Origin: Pseudobacteriovorax sp.
GTDB lineage: Bacteria; Bdellovibrionota_B; Oligoflexia; Oligoflexales; Oligoflexaceae
Assembly (NCBI GenBank): GCA_013215145.1
Contig: JABSRP010000030.1
Span: 1 to 64,000 of the forward strand
DNA: 64,000 nucleotides
Reading direction: 5' to 3'
A program made the position numbers and the translations under genes. Positions 54,259 to 63,429 of this stretch are shown piece after piece (within the stretch, counting starts at the first letter, position 1; each line of letters starts with the position of its first letter). The notes below the pieces were generated by a model. It made no database searches. It had not been told where the DNA came from and saw nothing but the letters and a program-made list of their open reading frames with translations.

Positions 54259-55815
54259 TTATTGGATAGTGGTGGAATGAAGAAACATTTGGCTCGATCT
54301 GGCAGGGATGTAAAGGGCTTGTTTATCCCCATTAATGGGAAACGTCACATCCTTAAGGATCTCTCGATAATCACCGCTCAAGACTCCGAGCTCGACCTCT
54401 ATGGTGACATCGAAGCCACATTTATTGATGGTAAAAAATGCCTCTTCTCCTCTTCTGATAATCAACGTGCAATCAGTACTCTTCAGTATGTACTCACCGC
54501 TGCCATGGACGATATTATGGAAAAAATTCTTTCGCCTTAATTGCCCATCTTTATGAGCGCCTTTCCAGCGGTCTTCCCAAAGCCCATCAGCTCTGCCTTT
54601 GTCCGTATAGATATGAGGAACTCCGGCTGAACGACCAAGGATGTAGGTGTAGGCTAAGTCTTCGTCTTTGGGGTCGAGGATTTTTGAACGAAAGCCTTCA
54701 TTGTTAGGGATATCGTGATTCACCACAAAGGTGATGGCTCGATCCCAAGGTAACGCTCCATTCCAATTTTCGGCTCCAACTAGATTGACGAGTTTACCTC
54801 CGGGACCGAAAGCTTGTTGAATGGTATGTTGCAAGGGAAAGTCCATAAAGGACATACGAGTGGCCTCGAGATATTGCTTCAAGTCGCGATCGAAATCATA
54901 GGCCGTCGCGATCACCTCGCCATAAATAAACATACCCTGACGAATATCATCAGTAAATAAACGCCCAAAGTACTCCTTCTCCATATGTTTGACGGCATCG
55001 ACGCGAAACCCCTTGATGCCAAGGCCTTTTAGCTTTCTCAAATAGGTTTGGTGGACATTGAGCACATGGTCTGTGTCCAGGCGGAGATCCGGTAAACCGG
55101 AATCATCGGCACTGCTACACAAACGGCCATTCCGTACATGTTCAGGATCCTGCCAGTTATTAATACAATACGCTGGCTTAAAGTCGAAGTGCTGAAAGAG
55201 TCCACCGATTTGATAACGGTTTCTTATCTCTCGAGGAGGAAAGCTGAGATCGTGATCACGTCCAAGATTGGCCATATGATTAAGAACAACGTCAGCAATG
55301 ACGATCATTCCGAAGGAGGCGGCCTTGGCAATCATCCGCTTGAGCTGCTCTTCATTACCTAATGGTCCATCGATGATACGATAGTCTACGGGTTGATACC
55401 GGCCCCACCAGGGATCTCCATTGCTTAGTTGGGGCGGGGAGATTTGGATGGCACCGAACCCAGCGTTTGCAAGCTGTGGTAAGCTGGCTTCAATCTCCTC
55501 AAAGGTGTAGTTAAACATATGGACAATGACGTCCGTGCCTGCCAGACCTTTCGTATCGATGATGGTGTCAATGTCTAGGGTAATATCTGGTTTGATCGGA
55601 TCCTCCGGGTCATTGGGATCAACAGGCTCGACCGGGAGTAGCGGATCTAACGGTTCAGGTAATGCATCTGGTGCGCCATCCTTCGGGCCATCGTCTTGAT
55701 CGCCGCTATCCTTTGGCTGCTCAGCGGGTGGTGTTACTGGCGTTTTTGCCTCTTCAAGACTGCAACCAAAGCCTAGGCTAAGCGTTGCCATCAGTAAAAA
55801 AAAGATTAGCTTCAT
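54259..55815 (-). CDS. GH13 alpha-amylase-like lipoprotein, cassette copy 2
   Basis: 518 aa. Signal peptide with a lipid Cys18 (LSLGFGC), Asp/Pro-rich linker (about 35-80, without the regular repeat of copy 1), then a GH13 barrel. Catalytic residues: D273 (GFRVDAVKH), E300 (YGEVIA), D368 (VNHDIPNN). Long identical stretches with copy 1 include VHMFNYTFEEIEASLPQ and the RSSQMFLH end. The linker differs most, as expected after duplication. It ends the second three-gene unit and has its own terminator downstream. Confidence 0.9.
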   Translation of the reverse strand: MKLIFFLLMATLSLGFGCSLEEAKTPVTPPAEQPKDSGDQDDGPKDGAPDALPEPLDPLLPVEPVDPNDPEDPIKPDITLDIDTIIDTKGLAGTDVIVHMFNYTFEEIEASLPQLANAGFGAIQISPPQLSNGDPWWGRYQPVDYRIIDGPLGNEEQLKRMIAKAASFGMIVIADVVLNHMANLGRDHDLSFPPREIRNRYQIGGLFQHFDFKPAYCINNWQDPEHVRNGRLCSSADDSGLPDLRLDTDHVLNVHQTYLRKLKGLGIKGFRVDAVKHMEKEYFGRLFTDDIRQGMFIYGEVIATAYDFDRDLKQYLEATRMSFMDFPLQHTIQQAFGPGGKLVNLVGAENWNGALPWDRAITFVVNHDIPNNEGFRSKILDPKDEDLAYTYILGRSAGVPHIYTDKGRADGLWEDRWKGAHKDGQLRRKNFFHNIVHGSGEYILKSTDCTLIIRRGEEAFFTINKCGFDVTIEVELGVLSGDYREILKDVTFPINGDKQALYIPARSSQMFLHSTTIQ

Positions 55816-55878
55816 CGAATTCTCCTTAATTGCTTCCTAAGCGGCAATGCCCATTACCTACTCTCAATACCACATCGA

Positions 55879-57123
55879 TTACACAAGTAGTCCGTCTATC
55901 AGTCCTGCGCCGTCTCCGAAGCCATTCATAGGAACTCCAAGGCTCGTGGCTAGACTAGCCCATAGTGATCCCGTGGTTTTGCCACGACAATCAATCACAG
56001 TACCCGAGTTGATGACCCCTTTTCCGCCTAGTAGATAAAAAGGAAGGTCCTCATGGGTATGAGTTGCGCCATTGGCTACCTCTGTGATCACGCAGACAAT
56101 AGTATGATCCAGCATCGATCCTGAGCCCAACGGATCCTTACGAGACTTCAGTTGATTCGCCAAAAAGGCGATTTGCTGGTTGAACAATATTTTTTGTTTG
56201 GTATGGACATCAGCATTGTTATGAGAGGCCTCATGACTTCGCATGGAACCTTCTCCGGTTTCCACAATCCTTTCGCTCGTATGATGAGAGATCTGTAAGG
56301 TAGCCACATGGGATAGGCCGCAGGCCATAGCATCTACAATGGTTAGCATCTGTCTTTGGATCTTCTCAGCTAATGTTGATTCTCTGCCGTTTGGTCCGAC
56401 TGGGTTTTGGCAAAGTCCAGGCCTATCTGGATTCGGATTGTTTGGGGCTTCATTCCCCTGTTTTCGCTTGATCATGGCGTTTACTGTTGAGATATGCTGA
56501 TCGAGTTTTTTCGCTTCTATCGACCCCAGTTTTGTTTTAAGTGATTCCAAATCTTTTTGAGACTGTTTTAATAGCTTATAATCAGGGTCTTGAATATTTC
56601 TGGGGCTTTGACCGAAAAACTGTTGAAACGATCTACCTAGGTCATCTTCAGCTGGCTTTGCTATCCCACCATGAAAACGGGAAATCTTGCGATCTCTCCC
56701 TTCACTCGCGTTGCTCTCAACCCCTAAGTGTATGTGAGGATAAAGAACCTGCCCAGAGAGCGCTTCGGCGAGAACTACATCGATTGAAGCCGAAGCGTTA
56801 TGGGTTCCTGTTAAAAGACGATCCACACCTTCCGGATGAGATCCCGGTCTTGGATCATGGAGATTCAGTCCTCGAAACAGGGTAAGATGCTCTCGGAATG
56901 GGGATAAGGGTTTCAGACTTTCACTTAGATTATTGACCGCATCTGTATGCCAGCGATGGGGAACAACGCCATCAGGATGGTAGACAAAAATAATACGATT
57001 TGCCTTGCTGGCTGCCATAGCGAGATTTCTTTGAAATAGCAATTGAGACAAGAATAATGCTGCTGTTCCGTAAAATGTGTGCCCTAAGATTTGGCGACGG
57101 GTTTTGTTTATTTGTGTACTCAT
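55879..57123 (-). CDS. DUF1552 protein with Tat-type signal, cassette copy 2
   Basis: 414 aa. Tat-like start TRRQILGHTFYG, then the same DUF1552 markers as copy 1 (FVYHPDGVVPHRWH, HPEGVDRLLTG, RFHGGIA, MRSHEASHN, HEDLPFYLLGG). The ATG follows AGGAGATAATC directly after the stop of the DUF1592 gene, with only 2 bases between coding regions. Copies 1 and 2 are similar throughout, but their middle parts differ (for example QSPRNIQDPD here), so they are not recent identical duplicates. Confidence 0.85.
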   Translation of the reverse strand: MSTQINKTRRQILGHTFYGTAALFLSQLLFQRNLAMAASKANRIIFVYHPDGVVPHRWHTDAVNNLSESLKPLSPFREHLTLFRGLNLHDPRPGSHPEGVDRLLTGTHNASASIDVVLAEALSGQVLYPHIHLGVESNASEGRDRKISRFHGGIAKPAEDDLGRSFQQFFGQSPRNIQDPDYKLLKQSQKDLESLKTKLGSIEAKKLDQHISTVNAMIKRKQGNEAPNNPNPDRPGLCQNPVGPNGRESTLAEKIQRQMLTIVDAMACGLSHVATLQISHHTSERIVETGEGSMRSHEASHNNADVHTKQKILFNQQIAFLANQLKSRKDPLGSGSMLDHTIVCVITEVANGATHTHEDLPFYLLGGKGVINSGTVIDCRGKTTGSLWASLATSLGVPMNGFGDGAGLIDGLLV

Positions 57124-57125
57124 GA

Positions 57126-59006
57126 TTATCTCCTAAAAAGAAAGCTGGAGGTTTGAGTCATCTCGATCATGAGATCTTGGATGGATTGTTTACCATCGGC
57201 AAATCTTGCACTAGTTTTGTTGACCCCACACACCTCACTGGCATTAGCGCTGACGCCTCTTGAAAACCGATAAAACTGCAAGGCAAAACACTGCTTTGCC
57301 TTGGGGCTCTCGGCGATGAGATGGCTCAGCTCGGCAGACCCAGTAAAAGCGTACTCGACACTTGGGTTAGCGCCCAGATTCTCAAGATTGATTAAAACTC
57401 CCGCGGTATCGATAGGTTTGCCATTTTCGATAGCTCGGAATCTACCGAACTCGTCGAAGGATTCCATTCCAAAACCGATAGCATCAATGAGTTTGTGACA
57501 GTCGCGGCAGCTGGGGTCCGCATTGTGCCTGGCAAATCGTTCTCTCGTGCTTAGGCTAGGATTTGGCGGTGGGACATTGACATCGGCGTCGGGAGGAGGA
57601 TCCGGTAGCTTTTGGCATAAGATTCTATCCCGCACAAATAAACCGCGTCGGATAGGGGATGTCTGATCTGGGTAGCTAGTAGATACCAGAACACTACCGT
57701 GACCAAGAAGCCCTCGTCTGTCATCCCTAAGGCTTATAATCTCGTAACGATCTGATCCAGGGTGATTGAGACCGTAGTAGCCTGCGAGTCGACTATTGAT
57801 CATAGTGACGTCAGAAGAGAACAGATCGGCAAAGCCTAGGCCTTTTTCGTGAAATGCCACATGGTTGAAGAAGGCTTTGGTTTCGTTAAGCATATCTTCC
57901 TTTAACGATGACGAAAGGATACTCGGGTCCGCCTTACTTTGACTTATTTTATCAACCTGAAGCCACTCCACAGCAAATTGTGCTGTCATACGCTTGGCCT
58001 CTGGCAATGTCATGAGTCTTGCTGCCTGGGATTTGATGACCTCTGGCCGCAGAAGCTCGCCGCTTGCTGCCAAAGCAAGAAGCTGAGCATCAGGCGTGGT
58101 CTCCAGAAACATATAAGAAAGTGCAGTAGCGACTTCATAGGAATCAAGCTGATATACGCCGTCGGTTGTTTCTGTCCCAATCTCCGATCGATACAAAAAA
58201 TTTGGTGATATGAGCATAGCCTTCAAGGCCATGGCAACCCCATCTTCGGCAGCTAGCTTTCCGTAAGCGCTTTTTTCTTCGAGGGTAAGAGGCCGTCTAA
58301 ATACTTTCAGGGCAAAAGTATCCAAGAAACAGCGTGGATTTTGGTGGATATCACAGGCAACAACGGCGGGTAAGTCAGCTGTATTCACGACGTTGTGGGC
58401 TGCCGCTAACCAGTCCTCCATCTTTCGCTCGGTGGCCACTGCTTGGCTATGGTTTGTGGAAAATCCAAGAACCCTAGTTTCCGGCGGAAATGTAGCAGGC
58501 ACGAAATCATAGCCTAGTTGGAACAAATCACGAACCGTATGCAAGTACTCGCGGTTTGTTAGCATCCTTAAGGCTCGTTGTCCCAAGTCTCTAGAGCTAT
58601 CATCGCACCTAGATTTGTCCGAGAAAAACTCGAGACTCATAAAAGCCGTAATCGCTTCAGCACAGTCCTTACCGCAGATCTGTGGGTTGTTTGGCGGCAT
58701 GCTGCTGCTGATTTTTTCGCTTAAGGACTCGAGGCTTCCACAGGATAAGCAAGCGCTTTGGTCATTCAGTTGGCCTGCGACGCCACCTTCGCCATTGACC
58801 CCGTGGCAGCTGGCGCAGTTTTCTGAATAAAGCTTGGCTCCACGGTCCACCAGAAGAGGTAGCGGCACCGTATCAGTTGGAGGAGTCTCTGATGTAGGAG
58901 GATCAGGCTCCTTCTCGCTTGGTTTGAGACAAGAGTTTAGTAATAAAACAAGACAAGCAATCAGAAATGCTGGTGTGCGGGTGCGCCAGGCGCGTACCAA
59001 TCTCAT
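57126..59006 (-). CDS. Di-haem DUF1587/1595/1592/1588/1585 lipoprotein, cassette copy 2
   Basis: 626 aa. Lipid Cys26 (LLNSC), cytochrome c domain with CASCH at 64-68, and the same order of domains as copy 1: LTNREYLHTVRDLF, FRRPLTLEEKSAY, ISPNFLYRSEIG, RGLLGHGSVL, DPSCRDCHKLIDAIGF (second CxxCH) and LQFYRFSRG. AAGGA precedes the ATG. It is the first gene of the second unit and lies 342 bases after the third GH13 gene. It probably forms an envelope-bound haem protein with the DUF1552 partner. Confidence 0.88.
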   Translation of the reverse strand: MRLVRAWRTRTPAFLIACLVLLLNSCLKPSEKEPDPPTSETPPTDTVPLPLLVDRGAKLYSENCASCHGVNGEGGVAGQLNDQSACLSCGSLESLSEKISSSMPPNNPQICGKDCAEAITAFMSLEFFSDKSRCDDSSRDLGQRALRMLTNREYLHTVRDLFQLGYDFVPATFPPETRVLGFSTNHSQAVATERKMEDWLAAAHNVVNTADLPAVVACDIHQNPRCFLDTFALKVFRRPLTLEEKSAYGKLAAEDGVAMALKAMLISPNFLYRSEIGTETTDGVYQLDSYEVATALSYMFLETTPDAQLLALAASGELLRPEVIKSQAARLMTLPEAKRMTAQFAVEWLQVDKISQSKADPSILSSSLKEDMLNETKAFFNHVAFHEKGLGFADLFSSDVTMINSRLAGYYGLNHPGSDRYEIISLRDDRRGLLGHGSVLVSTSYPDQTSPIRRGLFVRDRILCQKLPDPPPDADVNVPPPNPSLSTRERFARHNADPSCRDCHKLIDAIGFGMESFDEFGRFRAIENGKPIDTAGVLINLENLGANPSVEYAFTGSAELSHLIAESPKAKQCFALQFYRFSRGVSANASEVCGVNKTSARFADGKQSIQDLMIEMTQTSSFLFRR

Positions 59007-59348
59007 GAGGGAATCCTTATTCTGCTTTCGATATAAGCCTTTAGAATGAGTTTTTGCCGCGACTCTCAGGCTTGCTCAAGTATCGTTTGCGTCAATCGTG
59101 CTAGGTTTAGATATAGTTTTTTTACTAGAATAAATCAGCTGCTTACCAGTGGTCACGCAGTTTTTAAGTAGTCAGAATAGTAAATATGACCGGAATGCTA
59201 ATGATTACTGTTTGGTTCTACCGACGTCAAATTTGTTTGGATTGGTAGAGGATGGTCACGTGGGTACCATCGTATTTCAGAAGGTCGAATCGTCTAATCA
59301 ACATGAATGATGATGAAAGAGGTAAGGAAGCTTTGACGACTTTATGCT
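59007..59348. other. Intergenic region before cassette copy 2
   Basis: 342 bases with no protein frame or RNA gene that I can support. It probably holds the promoter of the second cassette (minus strand). A short inverted repeat (GATGGT ... ACCATC, about 59250-59271) is visible, but its role is unclear. Confidence 0.45.
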
Positions 59349-60716
59349 TTATGGTCCTTTGTGTATGACTTGGTAGCCCCAAGGTCCTAGGTTTATTATA
59401 TCATGGTCTCCATTTAGCTTGAGGCTTTCGCCATGCGCTTCCAGCACGGGACGATAGGTGCCTTTATAGGAATGTGGCTTTAACTTTATTTGAGTTGCCT
59501 TTGGCGAGAGATTAAAAAAGCCGAGCCGTGTGACCTGATCTTTCGTAAGGGAAAAAGCGAGTACATCTTTATTGCGATTGCTGTCGAGCCATTGAAATGT
59601 TGCCGGCTTGTCTTTAGTATGGAGGCCTTTAAATCGCTGTCGCAAGGTAATCAGTCCTTGGTAAAACCTCTGCTCGGAAACATCCTTCCACTCCATGGGG
59701 TCTTTCTCAAAAAAAGCTAACCGGCGTCTGAGTCCCGCTTCCTGACCGCCTAATATCAATGGGGTTCCAGGTAACACAAAGCTAAGAACTGCAAACGAAT
59801 GGCTTGCCTTTCCTAGTCTCTCGATAGTATGACCTTCCCAGGAGTTTAAATCATGATTAGAGGTATACCTCAGCACCCGTTGCAGATTCTTAGTCGTGAG
59901 ATTAGTCATCTCTTTTCTTAGGTAGGATCTTAAATCATCAGCATCCTTGTGTCCTTGAGCAATAGCCTCAGTGATGGAGTAGTAGCGAAACCCGTAGTAA
60001 CTATCGAATCCACTAGCAATAAGGCTATGATCGTCAGCTTCGGCTAGGAAATATAGTTTTTTTATTTTGCGTAGTTGACCAATGGCTTCCGTCCAAAATG
60101 AGGCTGGAACACCCCAAGCGACATCGCAGCGAAACCCGTCTATATGAGTCGTCTCGACCCAGAATCTCATGGCATCGATCATGTACTTCCACAAACCTTT
60201 ATCATCGTAGTTGAAATCTGCGACATCCGTCCAGTCAGTATCGGGGGGGTGTATGATGCTTCCTGTAAGAGACTTAGTATACCATTGAGGATGCGATTTT
60301 ATCAGTTTGTTGTCCCAAGCCGAATGATTTGGGACCCAATCCAAAATAACTGAAAGGCCAAGTCCATGAGCTTTTTTTACAAAGGCTTTGAAATCCTCCA
60401 TGGTGCCGAACTCTGGGTTCACCTGATAGTAGTCTTTCACAGAATAGGGGCTTCCTAACGTACCTTTTCTTTTCTCCTTACCGATAGGGTGGATCGGCAT
60501 GAGCCAAAGTATGTCAACACCAAGGTTTTTTAACCTCTCAAGGTGGGTCGCGGCTGCTCTAAAGCTTCCCTCCTTAGTGAATTGCCTCACATTGACTTCG
60601 TATATGACAGGGCTTTTGGTCCAGCGTTTACCGTCATCTGCATAGGCCGTCTGCCTAGCGCAGATGAAGACCAGGTTGAAGCATAATATCATGAGAGCGG
60701 CGCATTGAGACTTCAT
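59349..60716 (-). CDS. Secreted GH13 alpha-amylase-family enzyme, third type
   Basis: 455 aa from the ATG at 60716; the longer frame to 60779 has no clear site and would hide the signal peptide. The signal sequence is cut near AYADD. GH13 barrel with YEVNVRQFTKEG at the start, DWVPNHSAWD (first conserved region), D198 in GFRCDVAW, E226 in FLAEAD and D289 in TSNHDLNSWEG. It differs clearly from the two cassette amylases and resembles oligosaccharide-acting family members. It has a full C-terminal beta domain. It starts 76 bases after the S9 peptidase gene. Confidence 0.88.
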   Translation of the reverse strand: MKSQCAALMILCFNLVFICARQTAYADDGKRWTKSPVIYEVNVRQFTKEGSFRAAATHLERLKNLGVDILWLMPIHPIGKEKRKGTLGSPYSVKDYYQVNPEFGTMEDFKAFVKKAHGLGLSVILDWVPNHSAWDNKLIKSHPQWYTKSLTGSIIHPPDTDWTDVADFNYDDKGLWKYMIDAMRFWVETTHIDGFRCDVAWGVPASFWTEAIGQLRKIKKLYFLAEADDHSLIASGFDSYYGFRYYSITEAIAQGHKDADDLRSYLRKEMTNLTTKNLQRVLRYTSNHDLNSWEGHTIERLGKASHSFAVLSFVLPGTPLILGGQEAGLRRRLAFFEKDPMEWKDVSEQRFYQGLITLRQRFKGLHTKDKPATFQWLDSNRNKDVLAFSLTKDQVTRLGFFNLSPKATQIKLKPHSYKGTYRPVLEAHGESLKLNGDHDIINLGPWGYQVIHKGP

Positions 60717-60792
60717 AAATAGGACCTTGTCGAAACAGTATTGATTTTTGAAAACGGAATGTGACTCTATACTTACCAATCAAAAGAGTCGA

Positions 60793-62700
60793 CTATCGCT
60801 GTCGATTGAGAAATTGAATCGTGCCTTCCATAATTTTTTGCCAGCTTTCGGTTTTGCTAATGCTGTGTCCCTCACCCTTGAGTACTTCGTAAGTCACAGG
60901 TATGCGATTTCGTTTTAATTTCGCGACAAATTGATCCATCTCGGCTTGCACTGTTCTTATATCATTTTCAGCCTGGTAGATTAGCAAGGGTGTCCGTATA
61001 TTTTCAGCATGAAAGTAAGGTGAACGCTCCCTGTATAGCTCTTTATCTTTCACAGGATCACCTACCTCCGAAATAAATTCTCCTTGCCACGCTGGATCTT
61101 TGGGTATCGATTCCATAAAGGTTTCAAGATTAGCCAAGGCAACCATGGCCACGGCTCCGCGAAACGCCTTTGGATACTGCGTGATGGCGGAAAGCACGGA
61201 AAAACCGCCAAAACTGGCACCCACAATAAATATTTGTTCCTTATTTACATAGGGTAGTTTTGAAATCGCCTTCTTTCCCCAGATGAGGTCTTTAATGTGC
61301 CCCCCACCCCAATCGCGGTCATTGAGGGTTTCAAACTTCTTACCGTAACCGGTGGATCCGCGAAAATTGGGAGCAAAGACGACGAAACCTTGTGCCGTCC
61401 AGTACTGAAAGAATGGATGGAATTGGTGAGACTCATAATGATCAGGACCGCCGTGGGGCCACAGAATCACCGGTCTTTTGATGGGTGCCTTTAGCCAGGA
61501 ATCGTGAGCATAGATGATTCCATGGATGCTTAAACCATCGAAGCTTTTGTAATCAAAATCATAGGAGGATGCAAAATCGCTGTCTTTTATTTTGGAAACA
61601 TTGAGTTGGGAGATTGCTTGGAGACGGGCATCACCTGATGCGTTTAGGGGGAACATATAAAAATTTCCTGGGTCATTGGATTTTGACACGCGCATAATAG
61701 CGTTTTGGCTCTTAGGTACGACAGTGAACTGAGACTGAACACTCCTCGGCGGAAATTTTATTCCAAGAGGCTTTTCGAAGATACCTCGGTAAAGTTGGTA
61801 TTGCTCTTGGCCCCGACTTTGGCTTGAGACCAAAGTAATATCGCCTTCGGGACTATAGCTGCAACTAAAGTCGGCATGCTTGGAAGTTTTTTGCCACTGT
61901 ATACCTGCGCTAGGATTGTCTAAAGGCAACGCCGCACAACCCATGCGGTCGCGATCTTTGTTGCTATCAAAGAATAATCGCTTTTCATCATCGCTAAAGA
62001 ATTGAGGTATATATGTGGTATTATTGTCGTCTAATAATTTGACCAAGGATTTTTTTTTGTTATCCAATAAGTGAATATTGGTTTCGGCATTATTCTTAAA
62101 CTCTAGAAGAGCTGCATACCTACCATGTTTTGAGATGGCGGCTGCGTGAAAACTCGTGGTCCCCTGGGTGAGCGTCTGGTATTGATTGCTGCCCGCAATA
62201 TCAACTTTATAAAGGTTCAAATAGCGTTTGTTTTTGTGGTTGGATAGTACATAAAGGCTTTTTTCATCGCTACCAAAGTCCACTGGTACCCCCTGGTATC
62301 CATCTTGACCGAAGACGAGGCGCCTTGTTTTTGTCGATAAGTTCACTTCGAATATTTTTGTATTCTCATCACCACCCTTGTCTAGCGTGATGAAAATACG
62401 ACGAGCCGATGGGTCAGAAAAGGCATGTTTAATAGTCTGTCCAGCATCGTACTCAAGGGTAAATGATTGTTTCCCATGGTCGAGGCGGTAGAGTTTTGGA
62501 TAGGCATCATTGCCAATGTTCATGACGATTAGGGAGTCTTGGCCTCCTGGAAGCGGAATGATTTGACCGCGGGGGCTTAAGACCTTGCGAAACTCCAGGA
62601 AATCAAATGTGGCTGATGATTGAACGTCAGGTTTTTTCTCACTAGTGACGCAACCAGTTAGTAGGACCGATAAACAGGAAATCAAAAGGAACATCTTCAT
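60793..62700 (-). CDS. S9-family prolyl oligopeptidase-type lipoprotein
   Basis: 635 aa from ATG 62700, which follows GAGG; TTG 62712 is the alternative. Lipobox LLTGC. N-terminal beta-propeller (about 30-370) with repeated strands such as GRYAALLEFKNNAETNIHLLD, quoted in outline, then an alpha/beta-hydrolase domain. The catalytic Ser is in GASFGGF, Asp in AENDIRTVQ and His in GEGHSISK; the substrate-side motif WPHGGPDHYE is typical for S9. It should be an envelope peptidase acting on short peptides. It is the first gene of the long co-directional block that contains the GH13 genes. Confidence 0.9.
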   Translation of the reverse strand: MKMFLLISCLSVLLTGCVTSEKKPDVQSSATFDFLEFRKVLSPRGQIIPLPGGQDSLIVMNIGNDAYPKLYRLDHGKQSFTLEYDAGQTIKHAFSDPSARRIFITLDKGGDENTKIFEVNLSTKTRRLVFGQDGYQGVPVDFGSDEKSLYVLSNHKNKRYLNLYKVDIAGSNQYQTLTQGTTSFHAAAISKHGRYAALLEFKNNAETNIHLLDNKKKSLVKLLDDNNTTYIPQFFSDDEKRLFFDSNKDRDRMGCAALPLDNPSAGIQWQKTSKHADFSCSYSPEGDITLVSSQSRGQEQYQLYRGIFEKPLGIKFPPRSVQSQFTVVPKSQNAIMRVSKSNDPGNFYMFPLNASGDARLQAISQLNVSKIKDSDFASSYDFDYKSFDGLSIHGIIYAHDSWLKAPIKRPVILWPHGGPDHYESHQFHPFFQYWTAQGFVVFAPNFRGSTGYGKKFETLNDRDWGGGHIKDLIWGKKAISKLPYVNKEQIFIVGASFGGFSVLSAITQYPKAFRGAVAMVALANLETFMESIPKDPAWQGEFISEVGDPVKDKELYRERSPYFHAENIRTPLLIYQAENDIRTVQAEMDQFVAKLKRNRIPVTYEVLKGEGHSISKTESWQKIMEGTIQFLNRQR

Positions 62701-62906
62701 AGAAAGCCTCAAATTGATGAAACCAAAATGTGACGCCAGCGGAGAAGCATAGGGTGGATTCTAGTCAAAGACAAGTGAATCATGGGGGAAATGGAGCCAT
62801 AAACCAGCGTCCCCTAGTTGATGAAAAGGATGGGGACGTACCTCCATCCGAAAAGTGGGGTCTCACAGGGGATTAGCTGTGATATATAAGTAGTTTTGCG
62901 TCCCAG

Positions 62907-63092
62907 CTAATCCTTCGTTTCTGTATCAAGATCTTCGATATCCCCGCTTGATTGCATACCCTTGAGTCTTAGCTCAACCTGCTGTAGGTGGGCTTCGGAA
63001 ATATAGCCAGACTCGCGTCTAGCTGCCTCGATCATACGTTCAGTATCTTGGAAATCTTTATGTTTATTAAACTCTACACAGATGATGCACAT
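62907..63092 (-). CDS. Small Cys-containing cytoplasmic protein
   Basis: 61 aa from the ATG at 63092, which follows GGAGG; a longer frame to 63104 overlaps that site. It starts MCIICVEFNKHKD, with a CxxC pair at the extreme N-terminus, followed by an amphipathic helix (RMIEAARRE) and an acidic tail. Its size and conserved look suggest a real gene. The CxxC could bind a metal. I do not recognise a named family. A Fur-type box and two overlapping hairpins lie upstream. Confidence 0.6.
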   Translation of the reverse strand: MCIICVEFNKHKDFQDTERMIEAARRESGYISEAHLQQVELRLKGMQSSGDIEDLDTETKD

Positions 63093-63129
63093 GGGGGCCT
63101 CCATTTTTTAGTTGCCCGCATTTTAACAT

Positions 63130-63159
63130 GAAAGCTATGGCTTTCTGCTAAGCAGAAGG
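63130..63159 (-). promoter_or_regulatory. Two mutually exclusive hairpins in the leader of the small Cys gene
   Basis: CTTTCTGC / GCAGAAGG (63141-63159, 3-base loop) and GAAAGC / GCTTTC (63130-63145, 4-base loop) share bases 63141-63145, so only one can form at a time. They precede the start codon at 63092 by about 38 bases on the minus strand. This is a possible switch-like leader, but no T-run follows the second hairpin. Confidence 0.35.
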
Positions 63160-63397
63160 TCATTTTGGCTTTTTGTTGAATATCAACGTCGTTGCAACAA
63201 GAGTTGGCAATAGTCTATGGTCGTGATTTAGAAGTTGGGATCGTGCAGACAGGCATGAGACTTTGGCGAAGTAAGGCTGGTTAGGTCATCCAGTGAGGGC
63301 TTTAAGAGTCTCTATAATGAAAAAAAGCAAACCGAAACCTTCCGACTCGCCCCCGAACTCAATAAAAAAGATGCGTCCTAGCTAACCTAACCCTAAA

Positions 63398-63411
63398 TGC
63401 AAATATTTGCA
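63398..63411. promoter_or_regulatory. Palindromic box, TGCAA-N4-TTGCA type
   Basis: TGCAAATATTTGCA is a perfect 14-bp palindrome lying just downstream of the Fur-family gene's stop codon. It shares the pattern TGCAA-N4-TTGCA with the box in the promoter of that gene. It may be an operator for the minus-strand small Cys gene, about 300 bases further on. Confidence 0.5.
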
Positions 63412-63429
63412 ATAAGACTTTGCTTCGGA

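Larger units (their letters stand above)
63105..63429. other. Intergenic region between the small Cys gene and the Fur-family gene
   Basis: 325 bases. It contains the overlapping hairpins (63130-63159) and the palindromic box (63398-63411). A plus-strand frame of 22 codons begins at 63317 after a TATAAT, but it has no ribosome site and no similarity. Nothing else is supported. Confidence 0.5.

Noticed and set aside
54241..54540. Plus-strand 99-codon frame over the end of the second amylase gene
   Set aside because: It is antisense to a well-supported GH13 gene and has no similarity or start signals.
62790..62845. CGTCCCC / GGGGACG inverted repeat as a riboswitch
   Set aside because: A single long-loop stem without the other elements of any riboswitch class that I know.
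63317..63385. 22-codon plus-strand frame after a TATAAT
   Set aside because: No ribosome site, low-complexity Lys/Pro/Ser content and no similarity that I know.
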